Shown: in pieces, positions 52,549 through 61,079 of the stretch
How positions within the stretch are numbered: position 1 is the first letter of the stretch
Layout of the letters: every line of letters begins with the position of its first letter
DNA from: Mesorhizobium erdmanii USDA 3471
GTDB taxonomy: Bacteria > Pseudomonadota > Alphaproteobacteria > Rhizobiales > Rhizobiaceae
NCBI RefSeq assembly: GCF_000472705.1
Contig: NZ_AXAE01000022.1
Location: 62,001-126,000, forward strand
Length of the DNA: 64,000 nt
Reading direction: 5' to 3'
Translations under genes and position numbers: made by a program
Notes under the pieces: generated by a model
The model's input: the letters and a program-made list of their open reading frames with translations, nothing else
Database searches by the model: none
Told to the model about the DNA's origin: nothing

Positions 52549-53573
52549 GCGGCGCTCCGCAGGCTCAAGGGTTGCGGATCACGCGAGAAGACATTTCGCA
52601 GCGAGGCAATGACGCGGCCCGGCTCGAACGTGGTCAGGATGGCTTTTCGGTCGTCGTCGGCGACGCCAACGGCATGGCGATCGAGATACCAGCCGAGATG
52701 CTTGCGCGCCTGGCGCAAGCCGCTTTCGAAGCCATAGAGCGCCAGCATGTCCTCGTAGTGGGCGACGACATAGTCGGCCAGAGCCGCGGGATCTCGCGGG
52801 ACGTTGGTCGCCGTTTCGCCAGCAGCGGCGGTTGCGATGCCGCCGGCGACCCAGGGCGCGCCATAGTGCGCGCGGCCGACCATCACGGCATCGGCGCCGG
52901 ATTGATCGAGAATGGCGGCGGCCTCGGCCGGGGAACAGACATCGCCATTGGCAACGACCGGAATCGACACCGCTTCCTTGACGCGGGCGATGGCACGCCA
53001 GTCGGCCTTGCCCTGATAGAATTGGCAGCGCGTGCGGCCGTGCACCGTCACCATGCTGACACCCGCCTGCTCGGCGCGGCGCGCGAGGATGGGCGCATTG
53101 AGCGCGGCTTCGTCCCAACCGAGCCGCATCTTGACCGTCACCGGCACCTTGACCGCGCCGACCACGGCCTCGATCAGCGACAGCGCGTGATCGAGATCCA
53201 GCATCAATGCCGAGCCGGCATAACCACCAGTGACCTTCTTGGCCGGGCAGCCCATGTTGATGTCGATGATGTCGGCACCCTCGCCCGCAGCCATGCGCGC
53301 GGCTTCGGCCATGTGCACGGCCTCACGGCCGGCGAGCTGCACCATATGGACGGGGAGGCCGGAATGACGTATGCGCAGGTCGAAGCCGGCCCTGCCCTTG
53401 GCGAGTTCGCCGCTCGCCACCATTTCGGACACGACCAAGCCGGCGCCATGAGCGTGGGCGCGCCGCCGGAAAGGCTCGTCAGTAATACCCGACATCGGCG
53501 CAAGGAATACGCGATTGCGGATTTCCACGCCGCCGACATCGAGAGGCGCGGCCAATTTGGCTGAGTTAACCAT
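52545..53573 (-). CDS. dusB: tRNA-dihydrouridine synthase (NifR3/DusB)
   Basis: A 342-residue FMN enzyme reducing uridines in tRNA. Motifs include VFLAPMSGITDEPFRR at the N-terminus, INMGCPAKKVTGGYAGSAL with the catalytic Cys, TVKMRLGWD, TVHGRTRCQFYQGKADW and VVANGDVCSP. A longer frame reaches 53654, but the ATG at 53573 starts close to the family N-terminus. It heads the ntr operon, as nifR3 does in Rhizobium and Rhodobacter. Confidence 0.95.
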   Translation of the reverse strand: MVNSAKLAAPLDVGGVEIRNRVFLAPMSGITDEPFRRRAHAHGAGLVVSEMVASGELAKGRAGFDLRIRHSGLPVHMVQLAGREAVHMAEAARMAAGEGADIIDINMGCPAKKVTGGYAGSALMLDLDHALSLIEAVVGAVKVPVTVKMRLGWDEAALNAPILARRAEQAGVSMVTVHGRTRCQFYQGKADWRAIARVKEAVSIPVVANGDVCSPAEAAAILDQSGADAVMVGRAHYGAPWVAGGIATAAAGETATNVPRDPAALADYVVAHYEDMLALYGFESGLRQARKHLGWYLDRHAVGVADDDRKAILTTFEPGRVIASLRNVFSRDPQPLSLRSAA

Positions 53574-53755
53574 GCACAAAAACCAAGCACGTCTATTCGT
53601 TGCACATTCTCTAGCCATATTGGCCACGATGTGCAACGCGGAATGACGCCACATTAAGGCGCAATTGGGAAAAAGCCGGCTCGCGTTTTTTGCCGCGACC
53701 AGGGCATCGCGTATCCACCGAAACCGGCGAAGGACGCTTTGGAGTTCATATTTGA

Positions 53756-53801
53756 CGCACGATCTTTTCGGAAAACCAATTACACTTTTGGGGATCGTGC
53801 G
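53756..53801. promoter_or_regulatory. 9-bp inverted repeat in the dusB-ispDF divergent promoter region
   Basis: CGCACGATC (53756-53764) and GATCGTGCG (53793-53801) are exact reverse complements with 28 bases between them, ending 14 bases before the ispDF start codon. Such wide spacing suits a protein-binding site better than a hairpin. No regulator is identified. Confidence 0.4.
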
Positions 53802-53815
53802 CTAAGCCAATCGCC

Positions 53816-55054
53816 ATGACCGACGGAAGTGAAAACTCGAGCGCGACGGGTGGGGTTGCGGTGGTGATCGTCGCCGCCGGCCGCGGCGCTCGTGCCGGGC
53901 AGGCCAACGGACCCAAGCAGTACCAGAATATCGGCGGACGCGCCGTCATTGCCCATACGCTGGAGATGTTTCTCGCCCATCCGCGAACCGGCCGGATTGT
54001 CGTCGCCATCCATGCAGACGACCGCGAACTGTTTCAGCATGCGGCGGGCGGCCTCGTGAATGAGAACCAGGCTCGGCGTGTCATCACCGTCATTGGCGGG
54101 CCCACGCGTCAGGAGTCCGTCCGGCTCGGGTTGCTGGCGCTGAAAGACCACGCGCCTGACCAGGTTCTCATTCACGATGCCGTGCGCCCGTTCGTCGATG
54201 CGGACCTGATCGACCGCACCATCGCCGCCATCGGCGAGAACGAGGGGGCGTTGCCTGCCCTGCCCGTCGCCGACACGCTCAAGCGCGAGTCGGCGTCGGG
54301 CGCGGTCGCGGAAACCGTTTCCCGCAGCGGACTGCACGCGGCGCAGACACCGCAAGGTTTCCCCTACCGGCCGATCCTTGCGGCGCATGACAGGGCGCAT
54401 CAATTGGGCAGACTGGACTTCACCGACGATGCGGCCATCGCCGAATGGGCGCATATTCCAGTCCAACTCGTTCCGGGCTCGCCGGACAATGTCAAACTCA
54501 CCTGGGCACGGGACATCGCCATGGCGCACGAGCGGCTTTCCAGCGAACGGCAACACTTCCCCGACATTCGCACCGGCAACGGCTACGACGTCCATGCCTT
54601 CGAACCCGGCGACCATGTCACCTTATGCGGCGTCGCCATTCCGCATGACAAGAAACTCTCCGGCCATTCCGATGCCGATGTCGGCCTGCACGCTTTGACC
54701 GATGCACTGCTAGCGACTTGTGGTGATGGCGACATCGGCACGCATTTTCCGCCGTCCGACCCGCAGTGGAAGGGTGCAGCGTCGCGCATCTTCGTCGAAC
54801 ACGCGGCCAAAGTGGTGCGCGGGCGCGGCGGGCGCATCGCCAATGCCGACATCACACTGATATGCGAGGCGCCGCGCGTCGGCCCGCACCGCCAGGCAAT
54901 GACATCGGCGCTCTCGCAGATGCTGGGCATTTCGGCCGACCGCATCTCGATCAAGGCGACAACCAACGAGAAGCTCGGCTTCGTCGGCCGCGAGGAAGGC
55001 ATTGCGGCGATCGCCACCGCCAGCGTGGTGTTTCCCGGAGAAGTGCCGGAATGA
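53816..55054 (+). CDS. ispDF: Bifunctional IspD/IspF isoprenoid enzyme
   Basis: A 412-residue fusion. The N-terminal half (about 1-235) is 2-C-methylerythritol 4-phosphate cytidylyltransferase, with VVIVAAGRGARAG, HDAVRPFVDADL and HAAQTPQGF. The C-terminal half (about 245-412) is 2-C-methylerythritol 2,4-cyclodiphosphate synthase, with GNGYDVHAF, HSDADVGLHALTDA and KATTNEKLGFVGR. It performs two non-consecutive steps of the non-mevalonate pathway. The fusion is typical of alphaproteobacteria. cinA starts 4 bases inside its end. Confidence 0.97.
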   Translation: MTDGSENSSATGGVAVVIVAAGRGARAGQANGPKQYQNIGGRAVIAHTLEMFLAHPRTGRIVVAIHADDRELFQHAAGGLVNENQARRVITVIGGPTRQESVRLGLLALKDHAPDQVLIHDAVRPFVDADLIDRTIAAIGENEGALPALPVADTLKRESASGAVAETVSRSGLHAAQTPQGFPYRPILAAHDRAHQLGRLDFTDDAAIAEWAHIPVQLVPGSPDNVKLTWARDIAMAHERLSSERQHFPDIRTGNGYDVHAFEPGDHVTLCGVAIPHDKKLSGHSDADVGLHALTDALLATCGDGDIGTHFPPSDPQWKGAASRIFVEHAAKVVRGRGGRIANADITLICEAPRVGPHRQAMTSALSQMLGISADRISIKATTNEKLGFVGREEGIAAIATASVVFPGEVPE

Positions 55055-55533
55055 GCAACGCCGAACTCGCCATCGCCCTGCTTGGCGCCTGTCAGAAACG
55101 CGGCATCATGGTGACGACGGCGGAAAGCTGTACCGGCGGCTTGATCATCGCCGCGCTCACCGACATTGCCGGCTCCTCGGCCGTGGTCGACCGCGGCTTC
55201 ATCACCTATTCCAACGAAGCCAAGATGGAGATGCTCGGCGTTTCCGCCGCAACTCTCGACGCGCATGGCGCGGTGTCGCGCGAAACGGTGCTGGAGATGG
55301 CGGCCGGCGCGCTGGCGCATTCACGCGCGAGCCTCTCACTTGCCGTTACCGGCATTGCCGGCCCCGGCGGAGGGTCGGCGGACAAGCCGATCGGCCTGGT
55401 CTGGTTCGGGATCGCCCTGGCTGGCCGGCCTGACGTCGCCGAGCGCCAGTTGTTCGGCCACAAGGGCCGCGAATTCATCCGCCACGAGACGGTGAGACAC
55501 GCGCTGCAACTCGGCCTGCGCGCGCTGGACTGA
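55051..55533 (+). CDS. CinA C-terminal domain family protein (nicotinamide-nucleotide amidase)
   Basis: A 160-residue stand-alone CinA C-terminal domain. The catalytic Ser/Thr/Lys set is in TTAESCTGGLIIAAL, SSAVVDRGFITYSNEAK and AVTGIAGPGGGSADKPIGLV. It deamidates nicotinamide mononucleotide for NAD recycling. The N-terminal molybdopterin-binding-like half of full CinA is absent, as usual for PncC-type proteins. It overlaps the ispDF stop (ATGA). Confidence 0.92.
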   Translation: MSNAELAIALLGACQKRGIMVTTAESCTGGLIIAALTDIAGSSAVVDRGFITYSNEAKMEMLGVSAATLDAHGAVSRETVLEMAAGALAHSRASLSLAVTGIAGPGGGSADKPIGLVWFGIALAGRPDVAERQLFGHKGREFIRHETVRHALQLGLRALD

Positions 55534-55549
55534 CAATCACGGCCTGGGA

Positions 55550-56005
55550 TCAGGCGGGGTTTGCGCCGTAGATCACGTCGGCGCGTTTCTCGAAGGCCTC
55601 GGAAAACATGCGGAAGCCGCGGTCGAACATCGTTCCCATCAGCACGCCGAGAATACGGCTCTTGAACTCGTAATCGATGAAGAAGTGAACCTCGCAGCCG
55701 CTATCGGTCGGGTCGAAGCGCCAGATGTTGCTGAGGTATTTGAACGGCCCATCGATGTATTTGACGTCGATGGTCTGTTCCTCGGGCTTCAGCAGCACCT
55801 GCGTGGTGAAGGTCTCGCGGATCGCCTTGTAGCCGATGCTCATATCGGCAACGAGAATGGTGCGCCCGTCGCGCTCCTTGCGCGAACGCACCGTCAGCGC
55901 TTCGCAAAGCGGCAGAAACTGCGGATAGGCCTCGATGTCGGCGACCAGCGCGAACATCTGCTGCGGCGTATGGGCAACGCGGCGGGTGGCTTCGAATTTC
56001 GGCAT
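55550..56005 (-). CDS. Type II toxin-antitoxin RatA/Coq10-like START-domain protein
   Basis: A 151-residue SRPBCC-fold protein, beginning MPKFEATRRVAHTPQQMFAL and with VADIEAYPQFLPLCE, SIGYKAIRETFTTQVLL and the late FKSRILGVLMGTMFDRGFR. The family includes mitochondrial Coq10 (ubiquinone binding) and bacterial RatA. In this setting next to lipA a coenzyme Q chaperone role seems likelier than a toxin. It follows lipA by 8 bases. Confidence 0.9.
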   Translation of the reverse strand: MPKFEATRRVAHTPQQMFALVADIEAYPQFLPLCEALTVRSRKERDGRTILVADMSIGYKAIRETFTTQVLLKPEEQTIDVKYIDGPFKYLSNIWRFDPTDSGCEVHFFIDYEFKSRILGVLMGTMFDRGFRMFSEAFEKRADVIYGANPA

Positions 56006-56013
56006 AAAACCGG

Positions 56014-56979
56014 CTAGAATGACTTCTGGAGCTGCGCTTCCCGCGCAGCGCGCAGCCGGGCGAAATCGTCGCCGGCATGGTGCGAGGAGCGTGTCAGCGG
56101 GCTCGATGCCACCAGCAGAAAGCCCTTGGTCCGACCGATCGTCTCGAAGGACTTGAACTCTTCGGGTGTGACGAAGCGGATCACCGGATGGTGCTTCTTC
56201 GACGGCTGCAGATATTGACCGATGGTCATGAAGTCGACATTGGCCGAACGCAGATCATCCATCAGCTGCAGGATTTCGTTCCGCTCCTCGCCCAGGCCAA
56301 CCATGATGCCGGACTTGGTGAAGATGGACGGATCGAGTTCCTTGACCCGCTGCAACAGCCGGATCGAATGGAAATAGCGGGCGCCCGGCCGGACCTTCAG
56401 ATAGTTCGACGGAACGGTTTCGAGATTGTGGTTGAAGACGTCGGGCCTCGCCGCCACGACGATCTCCAACGCGCCGTCCTTGCGCAGGAAATCGGGCGTC
56501 AGGATCTCGATCGTGGTCGACGGCGTCGCCGCCCGGATCGCCCGTATGACATCGGCAAAATGCTGCGCACCGCCATCGGCGAGATCATCGCGGTCGACCG
56601 AGGTGATGACGACGTGGGTCAGGCCCATTTGCTTTACCGCGTGTGCCACCCGCGCGGGCTCGTCGGGGTCGAGCGCGGTCGGAATACCGGTGGCGACATT
56701 GCAGAAGGCGCAGGCGCGCGTGCAGATCTCGCCCATGATCATGAAGGTGGCATGCTTCTTTTCCCAGCACTCGCCGATATTCGGGCACCCGGCCTCTTCG
56801 CAGACCGTTACCAGCTTGTGGGATTTCACGATCTCGCGTGTCTCGGCATAGCCCTTTGAGACCGGCGCCTTGACGCGGATCCAGTCCGGCTTGCGCAACA
56901 CCTCCTGGTCGGGCTTGTGCGCCTTCTCAGGATGCCGCAGCCGCGGCGCGTTGGCGATCGTGTCGAGGACAGTGACCAT
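56014..56979 (-). CDS. lipA: Lipoyl synthase
   Basis: A 321-residue radical SAM enzyme inserting two sulphurs into protein-bound octanoyl groups. The SAM cluster motif is CTRACAFC (within GEICTRACAFCNV), the auxiliary cluster is in CEEAGCPNIGEC, and the C-terminal RSSHHAGDDF supplies the Ser ligand. It serves the lipoyl domain of E2 encoded at 59709-61076. It is cotranscribed with the Coq10-like gene. Confidence 0.97.
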   Translation of the reverse strand: MVTVLDTIANAPRLRHPEKAHKPDQEVLRKPDWIRVKAPVSKGYAETREIVKSHKLVTVCEEAGCPNIGECWEKKHATFMIMGEICTRACAFCNVATGIPTALDPDEPARVAHAVKQMGLTHVVITSVDRDDLADGGAQHFADVIRAIRAATPSTTIEILTPDFLRKDGALEIVVAARPDVFNHNLETVPSNYLKVRPGARYFHSIRLLQRVKELDPSIFTKSGIMVGLGEERNEILQLMDDLRSANVDFMTIGQYLQPSKKHHPVIRFVTPEEFKSFETIGRTKGFLLVASSPLTRSSHHAGDDFARLRAAREAQLQKSF

Positions 56980-57058
56980 CTCAAACCCTGGCTCTTCTTG
57001 CGACCGCCTGTCTGCCGGCGATCGTCACTTTTACGTCATCTAGGACTTTTCGACACAA

Positions 57059-57093
57059 AGAAAAAGGCCGAGGCGGCGCATGCCGCCACAGCC
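57059..57093 (-). terminator. Intrinsic terminator of the GlsB-like gene
   Basis: On the minus strand GGCTGTGGCGGC pairs with GCCGCCTCGGCC around ATGC, with one mismatch, and is followed by TTTTTC. It lies about 30 bases beyond the GlsB-like stop and before lipA. It is the best stem-plus-T-run terminator seen in the window. Confidence 0.75.
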
Positions 57094-57121
57094 GTTTTCG
57101 CATAGCCAGGAACGCTATCGA

Positions 57122-57379
57122 CTAGCGACGCACCAGGCGACCGACCCAGATCAGCAGGCAGGCACCGATGAAGCCTGTGATCAGATAGGCGGTCCAGCCG
57201 ACGCCGAACACGCCGATGTTGAGCGCCTGCAGGATGGCATTCAGCACCACCGCCCCAACGATGCCCATGATAATGTTCATGAAAATGCCGGTGTTGCTCT
57301 TCATGACCATTTCGGCGAACCAGCCTGCTAGGCCGCCGATGATGATGGCTGCGATCCAGCCCACGCCGTTCAAGTGCAT
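57122..57379 (-). CDS. GlsB/YeaQ/YmgE family stress-response membrane protein
   Basis: An 85-residue transglycosylase-associated protein with three membrane helices and a Gly-rich pattern: GWIAAIIIGGLAGWFAEMVM, NIIMGIVGAVVLNAIL and LITGFIGACLLIWVGRLVRR. AAGGAGA precedes the ATG. The function is unknown; members are stress-induced. A terminator lies just downstream. Confidence 0.93.
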   Translation of the reverse strand: MHLNGVGWIAAIIIGGLAGWFAEMVMKSNTGIFMNIIMGIVGAVVLNAILQALNIGVFGVGWTAYLITGFIGACLLIWVGRLVRR

Positions 57380-57478
57380 ATGCCTTCTCCTTGCGCATGT
57401 AAAAATGCATCTGGAAACGAACTGCCTTGCCGTCGAGATCCCGCAGCTTCCGCAGTTGAGTCTCCTGAAGCGAATCTA

Positions 57479-58927
57479 TCATGCGTTCAAGGCGCGCCCA
57501 TAGGCGTCGAGGACGCTTTCCTTCATCATTTCCGACAGCGTCGGATGCGGGAAGATGGTGTGCATCAGCTCTTCCTCGGTCGTTTCGAGGTTCATCGCCA
57601 CGACAAAACCCTGGATCAGTTCGGTCACCTCGGCGCCGACCATATGAGCGCCGAGCAACTGGCCGGTCTTCTTGTCGAAGATGGTCTTGACGAAGCCCTG
57701 GTCCTCGCCAAGCGCGATCGCCTTGCCGTTGGCGGCGAACTGGAAGCGGCCGACGCGGATATCCTTGCCGTCGGCCTTGGCCTTCGCTTCAGTCAGGCCG
57801 ACCGAGGCGACCTGCGGATTGCAGTAGGTGCAGCCGGGGATCTTGAGCTTGTCGATGGCATGCACGCCGGGAAAGCTGGCGATCTTTTCGATGCAGACCA
57901 CGCCCTCATGCTCGGCCTTGTGAGCAAGCATGGGCGGGCCGGCGACATCGCCTATGGCGTAGATGCCGGGCACGTTCGTCTTGCCGTAACCGTCGACGGC
58001 GACACAGCCGCGATCGGTCTTCACGCCAAGCGCTTCAAGGCCGAGGCCCTCGATATTGCCTTGTACACCGACGGCCGAGATCATGCGGTCGGCGGTGATC
58101 TTCTCGACCTTGCCGTCCTTCATCTCGACATGCGCGGTGACCGAGTTGGCCCCTTTCTCGACCTTGGTGACCTTGGCTTCGAGAATGATCTTCATGCCTT
58201 GCTTCTCGAACTGCTTCTGCGCGAATTTCGAGACCTCGGCGTCTTCGACCGGCATCACCGCCGGCAGCAGTTCGACAACCGTCACGTCGGCGCCCATGGT
58301 GCGGTAGAAGGAGGCGAATTCGATGCCGATGGCGCCCGAGCCCATCACCAGCAGCGACTTCGGCATTTCCTTCGGCACCATGGCCTCGAAATAGGTCCAG
58401 ATCAGTCTGCCGTCCGGCTCGATGCCGGGCAGCGCGCGCGGCCGGGCGCCGGTCGCCAAGATGATGTGCTTGGCGGTGTAGGTGCCCTCGCCCTTGACGC
58501 CTTTCGGCACCGGCGGCTGCGGCTCCATCGGCTTCTTGGCCGTCTTGGAAACGACGATCTCACCAGGCTTGGAAAGCTTCGCCTCGCCCCAGATGACGTC
58601 GACCTTGTTCTTCTTCATCAGGAAGGCCACGCCGCCATTCAGCCTCAACGATACTTTTCGCGAACGGTCAACCACGGCCGCCGTGTCGGCGCTGATCTTG
58701 CCGCCTTCGAGCTTGAGGCCATAATCCTTCAGATGATCGGAATAGTGCATGATCTCGGCCGAGCGCAGCAGCGCCTTGGTCGGTATGCAGCCCCAGTTGA
58801 GGCAGATGCCGCCAAGATGCTCGCGCTCGACGATCGCCGTCTTGAAGCCGAGCTGGGCGGAACGCACCGCCGTGACATAGCCGCCGGGACCGGAACCGAT
58901 GATGATGACGTCGTAATTCTCAGCCAC
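57479..58927 (-). CDS. lpdA: Dihydrolipoyl dehydrogenase
   Basis: A 482-residue FAD enzyme, E3 of 2-oxoacid dehydrogenase complexes. It has FAD loop IIIGSGPGGYVTAVRSAQLG, the redox pair C42/C47 in GGICLNWGCIPTK, the NAD loop GSGAIGIEFASFYRTMGADV, and the C-terminal catalytic His-Glu in HPTLSE. The start is GTG at 58927 because AAGGAGA lies 5 bases before it. It overlaps no neighbour; the SGNH gene ends 14 bases upstream. Confidence 0.95.
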   Translation of the reverse strand: MAENYDVIIIGSGPGGYVTAVRSAQLGFKTAIVEREHLGGICLNWGCIPTKALLRSAEIMHYSDHLKDYGLKLEGGKISADTAAVVDRSRKVSLRLNGGVAFLMKKNKVDVIWGEAKLSKPGEIVVSKTAKKPMEPQPPVPKGVKGEGTYTAKHIILATGARPRALPGIEPDGRLIWTYFEAMVPKEMPKSLLVMGSGAIGIEFASFYRTMGADVTVVELLPAVMPVEDAEVSKFAQKQFEKQGMKIILEAKVTKVEKGANSVTAHVEMKDGKVEKITADRMISAVGVQGNIEGLGLEALGVKTDRGCVAVDGYGKTNVPGIYAIGDVAGPPMLAHKAEHEGVVCIEKIASFPGVHAIDKLKIPGCTYCNPQVASVGLTEAKAKADGKDIRVGRFQFAANGKAIALGEDQGFVKTIFDKKTGQLLGAHMVGAEVTELIQGFVVAMNLETTEEELMHTIFPHPTLSEMMKESVLDAYGRALNA

Positions 58928-58941
58928 GGTTTTCTCCTTGA

Positions 58942-59577
58942 TCACAATTCCAGCATGACGCGTACGACCGATGCCAGCGCCTTGCCGATGTTTCGCGTGT
59001 TTTCGGCGTCGAGGTGGACGCCGTCGAGCGGCGTGGTCACCGCCACCGTGCCGGCATCGAAGAAGCCGCAGCCGGCTTCGTCGGCGAGTGTTGCGTATTG
59101 CGGTGCAAGTAATTTCGAGGCGTCATCGCCGCCGGCGAACATCGCCTTGAAATCGGCATTCTCGGTCCGAGTGACAAGAGGCGGCGAAACGATCAGGATC
59201 TGCGGTGCGGCCCAGTTGAATGGATAGTCATGGCCACGCACGATGTCGATCAGCCGCTGGATGCCATACTTGGCTGCGACGGGGTTGCCGTGGATCCAGG
59301 GCTTCATGTCGTTGGCGCCGAGCATGATGACGATCAGGTCGATCGGGGCATGTGTCGCCAAAACCGTGGGCAACGTTTTGGCACCGTTGCGGTCGGCCCC
59401 GGCCATATGATCGTCGAAGGCGGTGGTGCGGCCATTGAGGCCATCGGCGATGACTTGCACGCCGCCACCGAGGGCAGCCTGCAGCACACTTGGCCAGCGG
59501 TCCTCAAGCGCATGACGGCCACCCTCGGCATTGTAGCCCCAGGTCAGCGAGTCGCCGTAGCAAAGCACCGTCTTCAT
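58942..59577 (-). CDS. SGNH/GDSL family arylesterase
   Basis: A 211-residue hydrolase of the GDSL type. The nucleophile S10 is in CYGDSLTWGYN, the block III Asn in LGANDMKPW, and the Asp-His dyad in DGVHLDAEN. No signal peptide is seen, so it is cytoplasmic, as for arylesterases in this branch. It is commonly found within the pdh-lpd gene group of rhizobia. The natural substrate is unknown. Confidence 0.93.
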   Translation of the reverse strand: MKTVLCYGDSLTWGYNAEGGRHALEDRWPSVLQAALGGGVQVIADGLNGRTTAFDDHMAGADRNGAKTLPTVLATHAPIDLIVIMLGANDMKPWIHGNPVAAKYGIQRLIDIVRGHDYPFNWAAPQILIVSPPLVTRTENADFKAMFAGGDDASKLLAPQYATLADEAGCGFFDAGTVAVTTPLDGVHLDAENTRNIGKALASVVRVMLEL

Positions 59578-59601
59578 GCGTTCAATCTGCCTTCATTTCA
59601 G

Positions 59602-59694
59602 CTACCCGCGCACCCGCCAGCGCACGACCGTCACAATGCCGCCCAGGACCAGAGAAAGCCGGAAGGCCCTGAAGGAGGTGAAGATGATCCGCAC
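59602..59694 (-). CDS. Small hypothetical protein (30 residues)
   Basis: A 31-codon frame starting with GTG encodes RIIFTSFRAFRLSLVLGGIV followed by TVVRWRVRG and a stop. It has one hydrophobic segment flanked by Arg residues, the look of a small membrane protein. It starts 14 bases after the E2 stop, with AGG about 3 bases before the GTG, and lies upstream of the SGNH gene. A similar small ORF is recalled at this place in related genomes, but this was not checked. Confidence 0.5.
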   Translation of the reverse strand: MRIIFTSFRAFRLSLVLGGIVTVVRWRVRG

Positions 59695-59708
59695 CGCCTT
59701 TGCTTTCC

Positions 59709-61076
59709 CTAGACCAGCATGCCCATCGGGTTCTCGATCAGCCGCTTGAAGGCGACCAGCAGTTCGGCGCCGAGGGCACCGTCGACGGCGCGATGGTCGG
59801 TCGACAGCGTCACCGACATGACGGTGGCGATCTTGATCTCGCCGTTCTTGACCACCGCCCGCTCTTCGCCCGCACCGACAGCCAGGATCGTCGCATGCGG
59901 CGGGTTGATGACGGCGGCGAAGTCCTTGATGCCGAACATGCCGAGATTGGAGACGGCCGTAGTGCCGCCCTGATATTCTTCCGGCTTCAGCTTACGGCTG
60001 CGGGCGCGGCTCGCCAGATCCTTCATCTCGTTGGAGATGGTGGACAGCGTCTTTTCATCCGCATGCCGGATGATCGGCGTGATCAGGCCGCCGGGGATCG
60101 ACACGGCAACGCCGACATCGGCATGCTTGTGCTTGACCATGGCGCTTTCGGTCCACGACGCATTGGCATCCGGCACCGCCTTCAGCGCCATCGCCATCGC
60201 CTTGATCACCATGTCGTTGACCGACAGCTTGTAGGCCGGTGCGTCGCCCTTATCCGTCTTCCTCATCGGGGCCGCCGCATTGATCTGCGTGCGCAGCGCC
60301 AGCAGTGCGTCGAGCTCGCAGTCGAGCGTCAGGTAGAAATGCGGGATGGTGGTCTTGGCCTCGACGAGGCGGCGCGCGATGGTCTTGCGCATGTTGTCGT
60401 GCGGGACGAGGTCGTAGGAACCCTCCTCGAACAGCTTCAGCACCTGGTCGTCCGACATCGCCTTCACGGCAGGGGCGGATGCGGCAGCTTCAGGAGCCAC
60501 CGCGGGGGTTTCCTTGGCGCCGCCCTTGGCGATGGCCGCGTCAATATCCGCCTTGACCACACGCCCATACGGGCCGGTGCCTGCGATACTGGCGAGGACA
60601 AGGCCGGCTTCACGCGCCAGCCGGCGGGCCAAGGGTGTTGCGCGTGCAACAGAGGGTGATTGGTTGATCTCCCCCATTGTGGGGGAGATGGCCGGTAGGC
60701 CAGAGGCGTGCGCCTCGCGCTGAGAGGACGGCGGGACAGCGCCCCCCTCTGTCGGCTTCGCCGACATCTCCCCCACGAGGGGGGGGATTGGAGCCACGTC
60801 CTGCTTGGCCGCAGCGGCACCAGCCCCATAATCCTCATCGTCGGCATAGATCCAGGCCACCGGCGCGCCGACCGCAATGTCGACGCCTTCCTTGCCGGTG
60901 ACGTCGCGCAGCATGCCGCTGGCCGGCGCATCGATCTCCATCGCTGCCTTGTCGGTCTCGATCTCGAACAGCACATCGCCCTTCTTGACCTGCTGGCCTT
61001 CGGTGGCGAACCAGCGCGAGATCTGTCCGGTCGCCATGTCCATGTCGACCTTGGGAAGAATGACTTCGGTCGGCAT
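59709..61076 (-). CDS. Dihydrolipoamide acyltransferase (E2), with an inserted repeat-encoded linker
   Basis: A 455-residue E2. The lipoyl domain (1-80) has the lipoylated K43 in ETDKAAMEI. The peripheral-subunit binding domain (about 145-180) reads ATPLARRLAREAGLVLASIA. The catalytic domain (about 225-455) ends with STDHRAVDGALGAEL. Residues about 96-140 (PPLVGEMSAKPTEGG and onward) are encoded by a palindromic repeat, extending the flexible linker in frame. It works with E1 and E3 encoded alongside. Confidence 0.93.
   Translation of the reverse strand: MPTEVILPKVDMDMATGQISRWFATEGQQVKKGDVLFEIETDKAAMEIDAPASGMLRDVTGKEGVDIAVGAPVAWIYADDEDYGAGAAAAKQDVAPIPPLVGEMSAKPTEGGAVPPSSQREAHASGLPAISPTMGEINQSPSVARATPLARRLAREAGLVLASIAGTGPYGRVVKADIDAAIAKGGAKETPAVAPEAAASAPAVKAMSDDQVLKLFEEGSYDLVPHDNMRKTIARRLVEAKTTIPHFYLTLDCELDALLALRTQINAAAPMRKTDKGDAPAYKLSVNDMVIKAMAMALKAVPDANASWTESAMVKHKHADVGVAVSIPGGLITPIIRHADEKTLSTISNEMKDLASRARSRKLKPEEYQGGTTAVSNLGMFGIKDFAAVINPPHATILAVGAGEERAVVKNGEIKIATVMSVTLSTDHRAVDGALGAELLVAFKRLIENPMGMLV
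60664..60790. repeat. Rhizobial palindromic element inserted in frame in the E2 gene
   Basis: One arm (60664-60705) contains CTCCCCCATTGTGGGGGAG and then GGCCGGTAGGCCAGAGG; the inverted arm (about 60740-60790) contains CCCCCTCTGTCGGCTTCGCC and then GACATCTCCCCCACGAGG. These match the arms at 19441-19600. The insertion carries no stop in the E2 frame and lies between the lipoyl and binding domains, where length is tolerated. Confidence 0.85.
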
Positions 61077-61079
61077 GTC

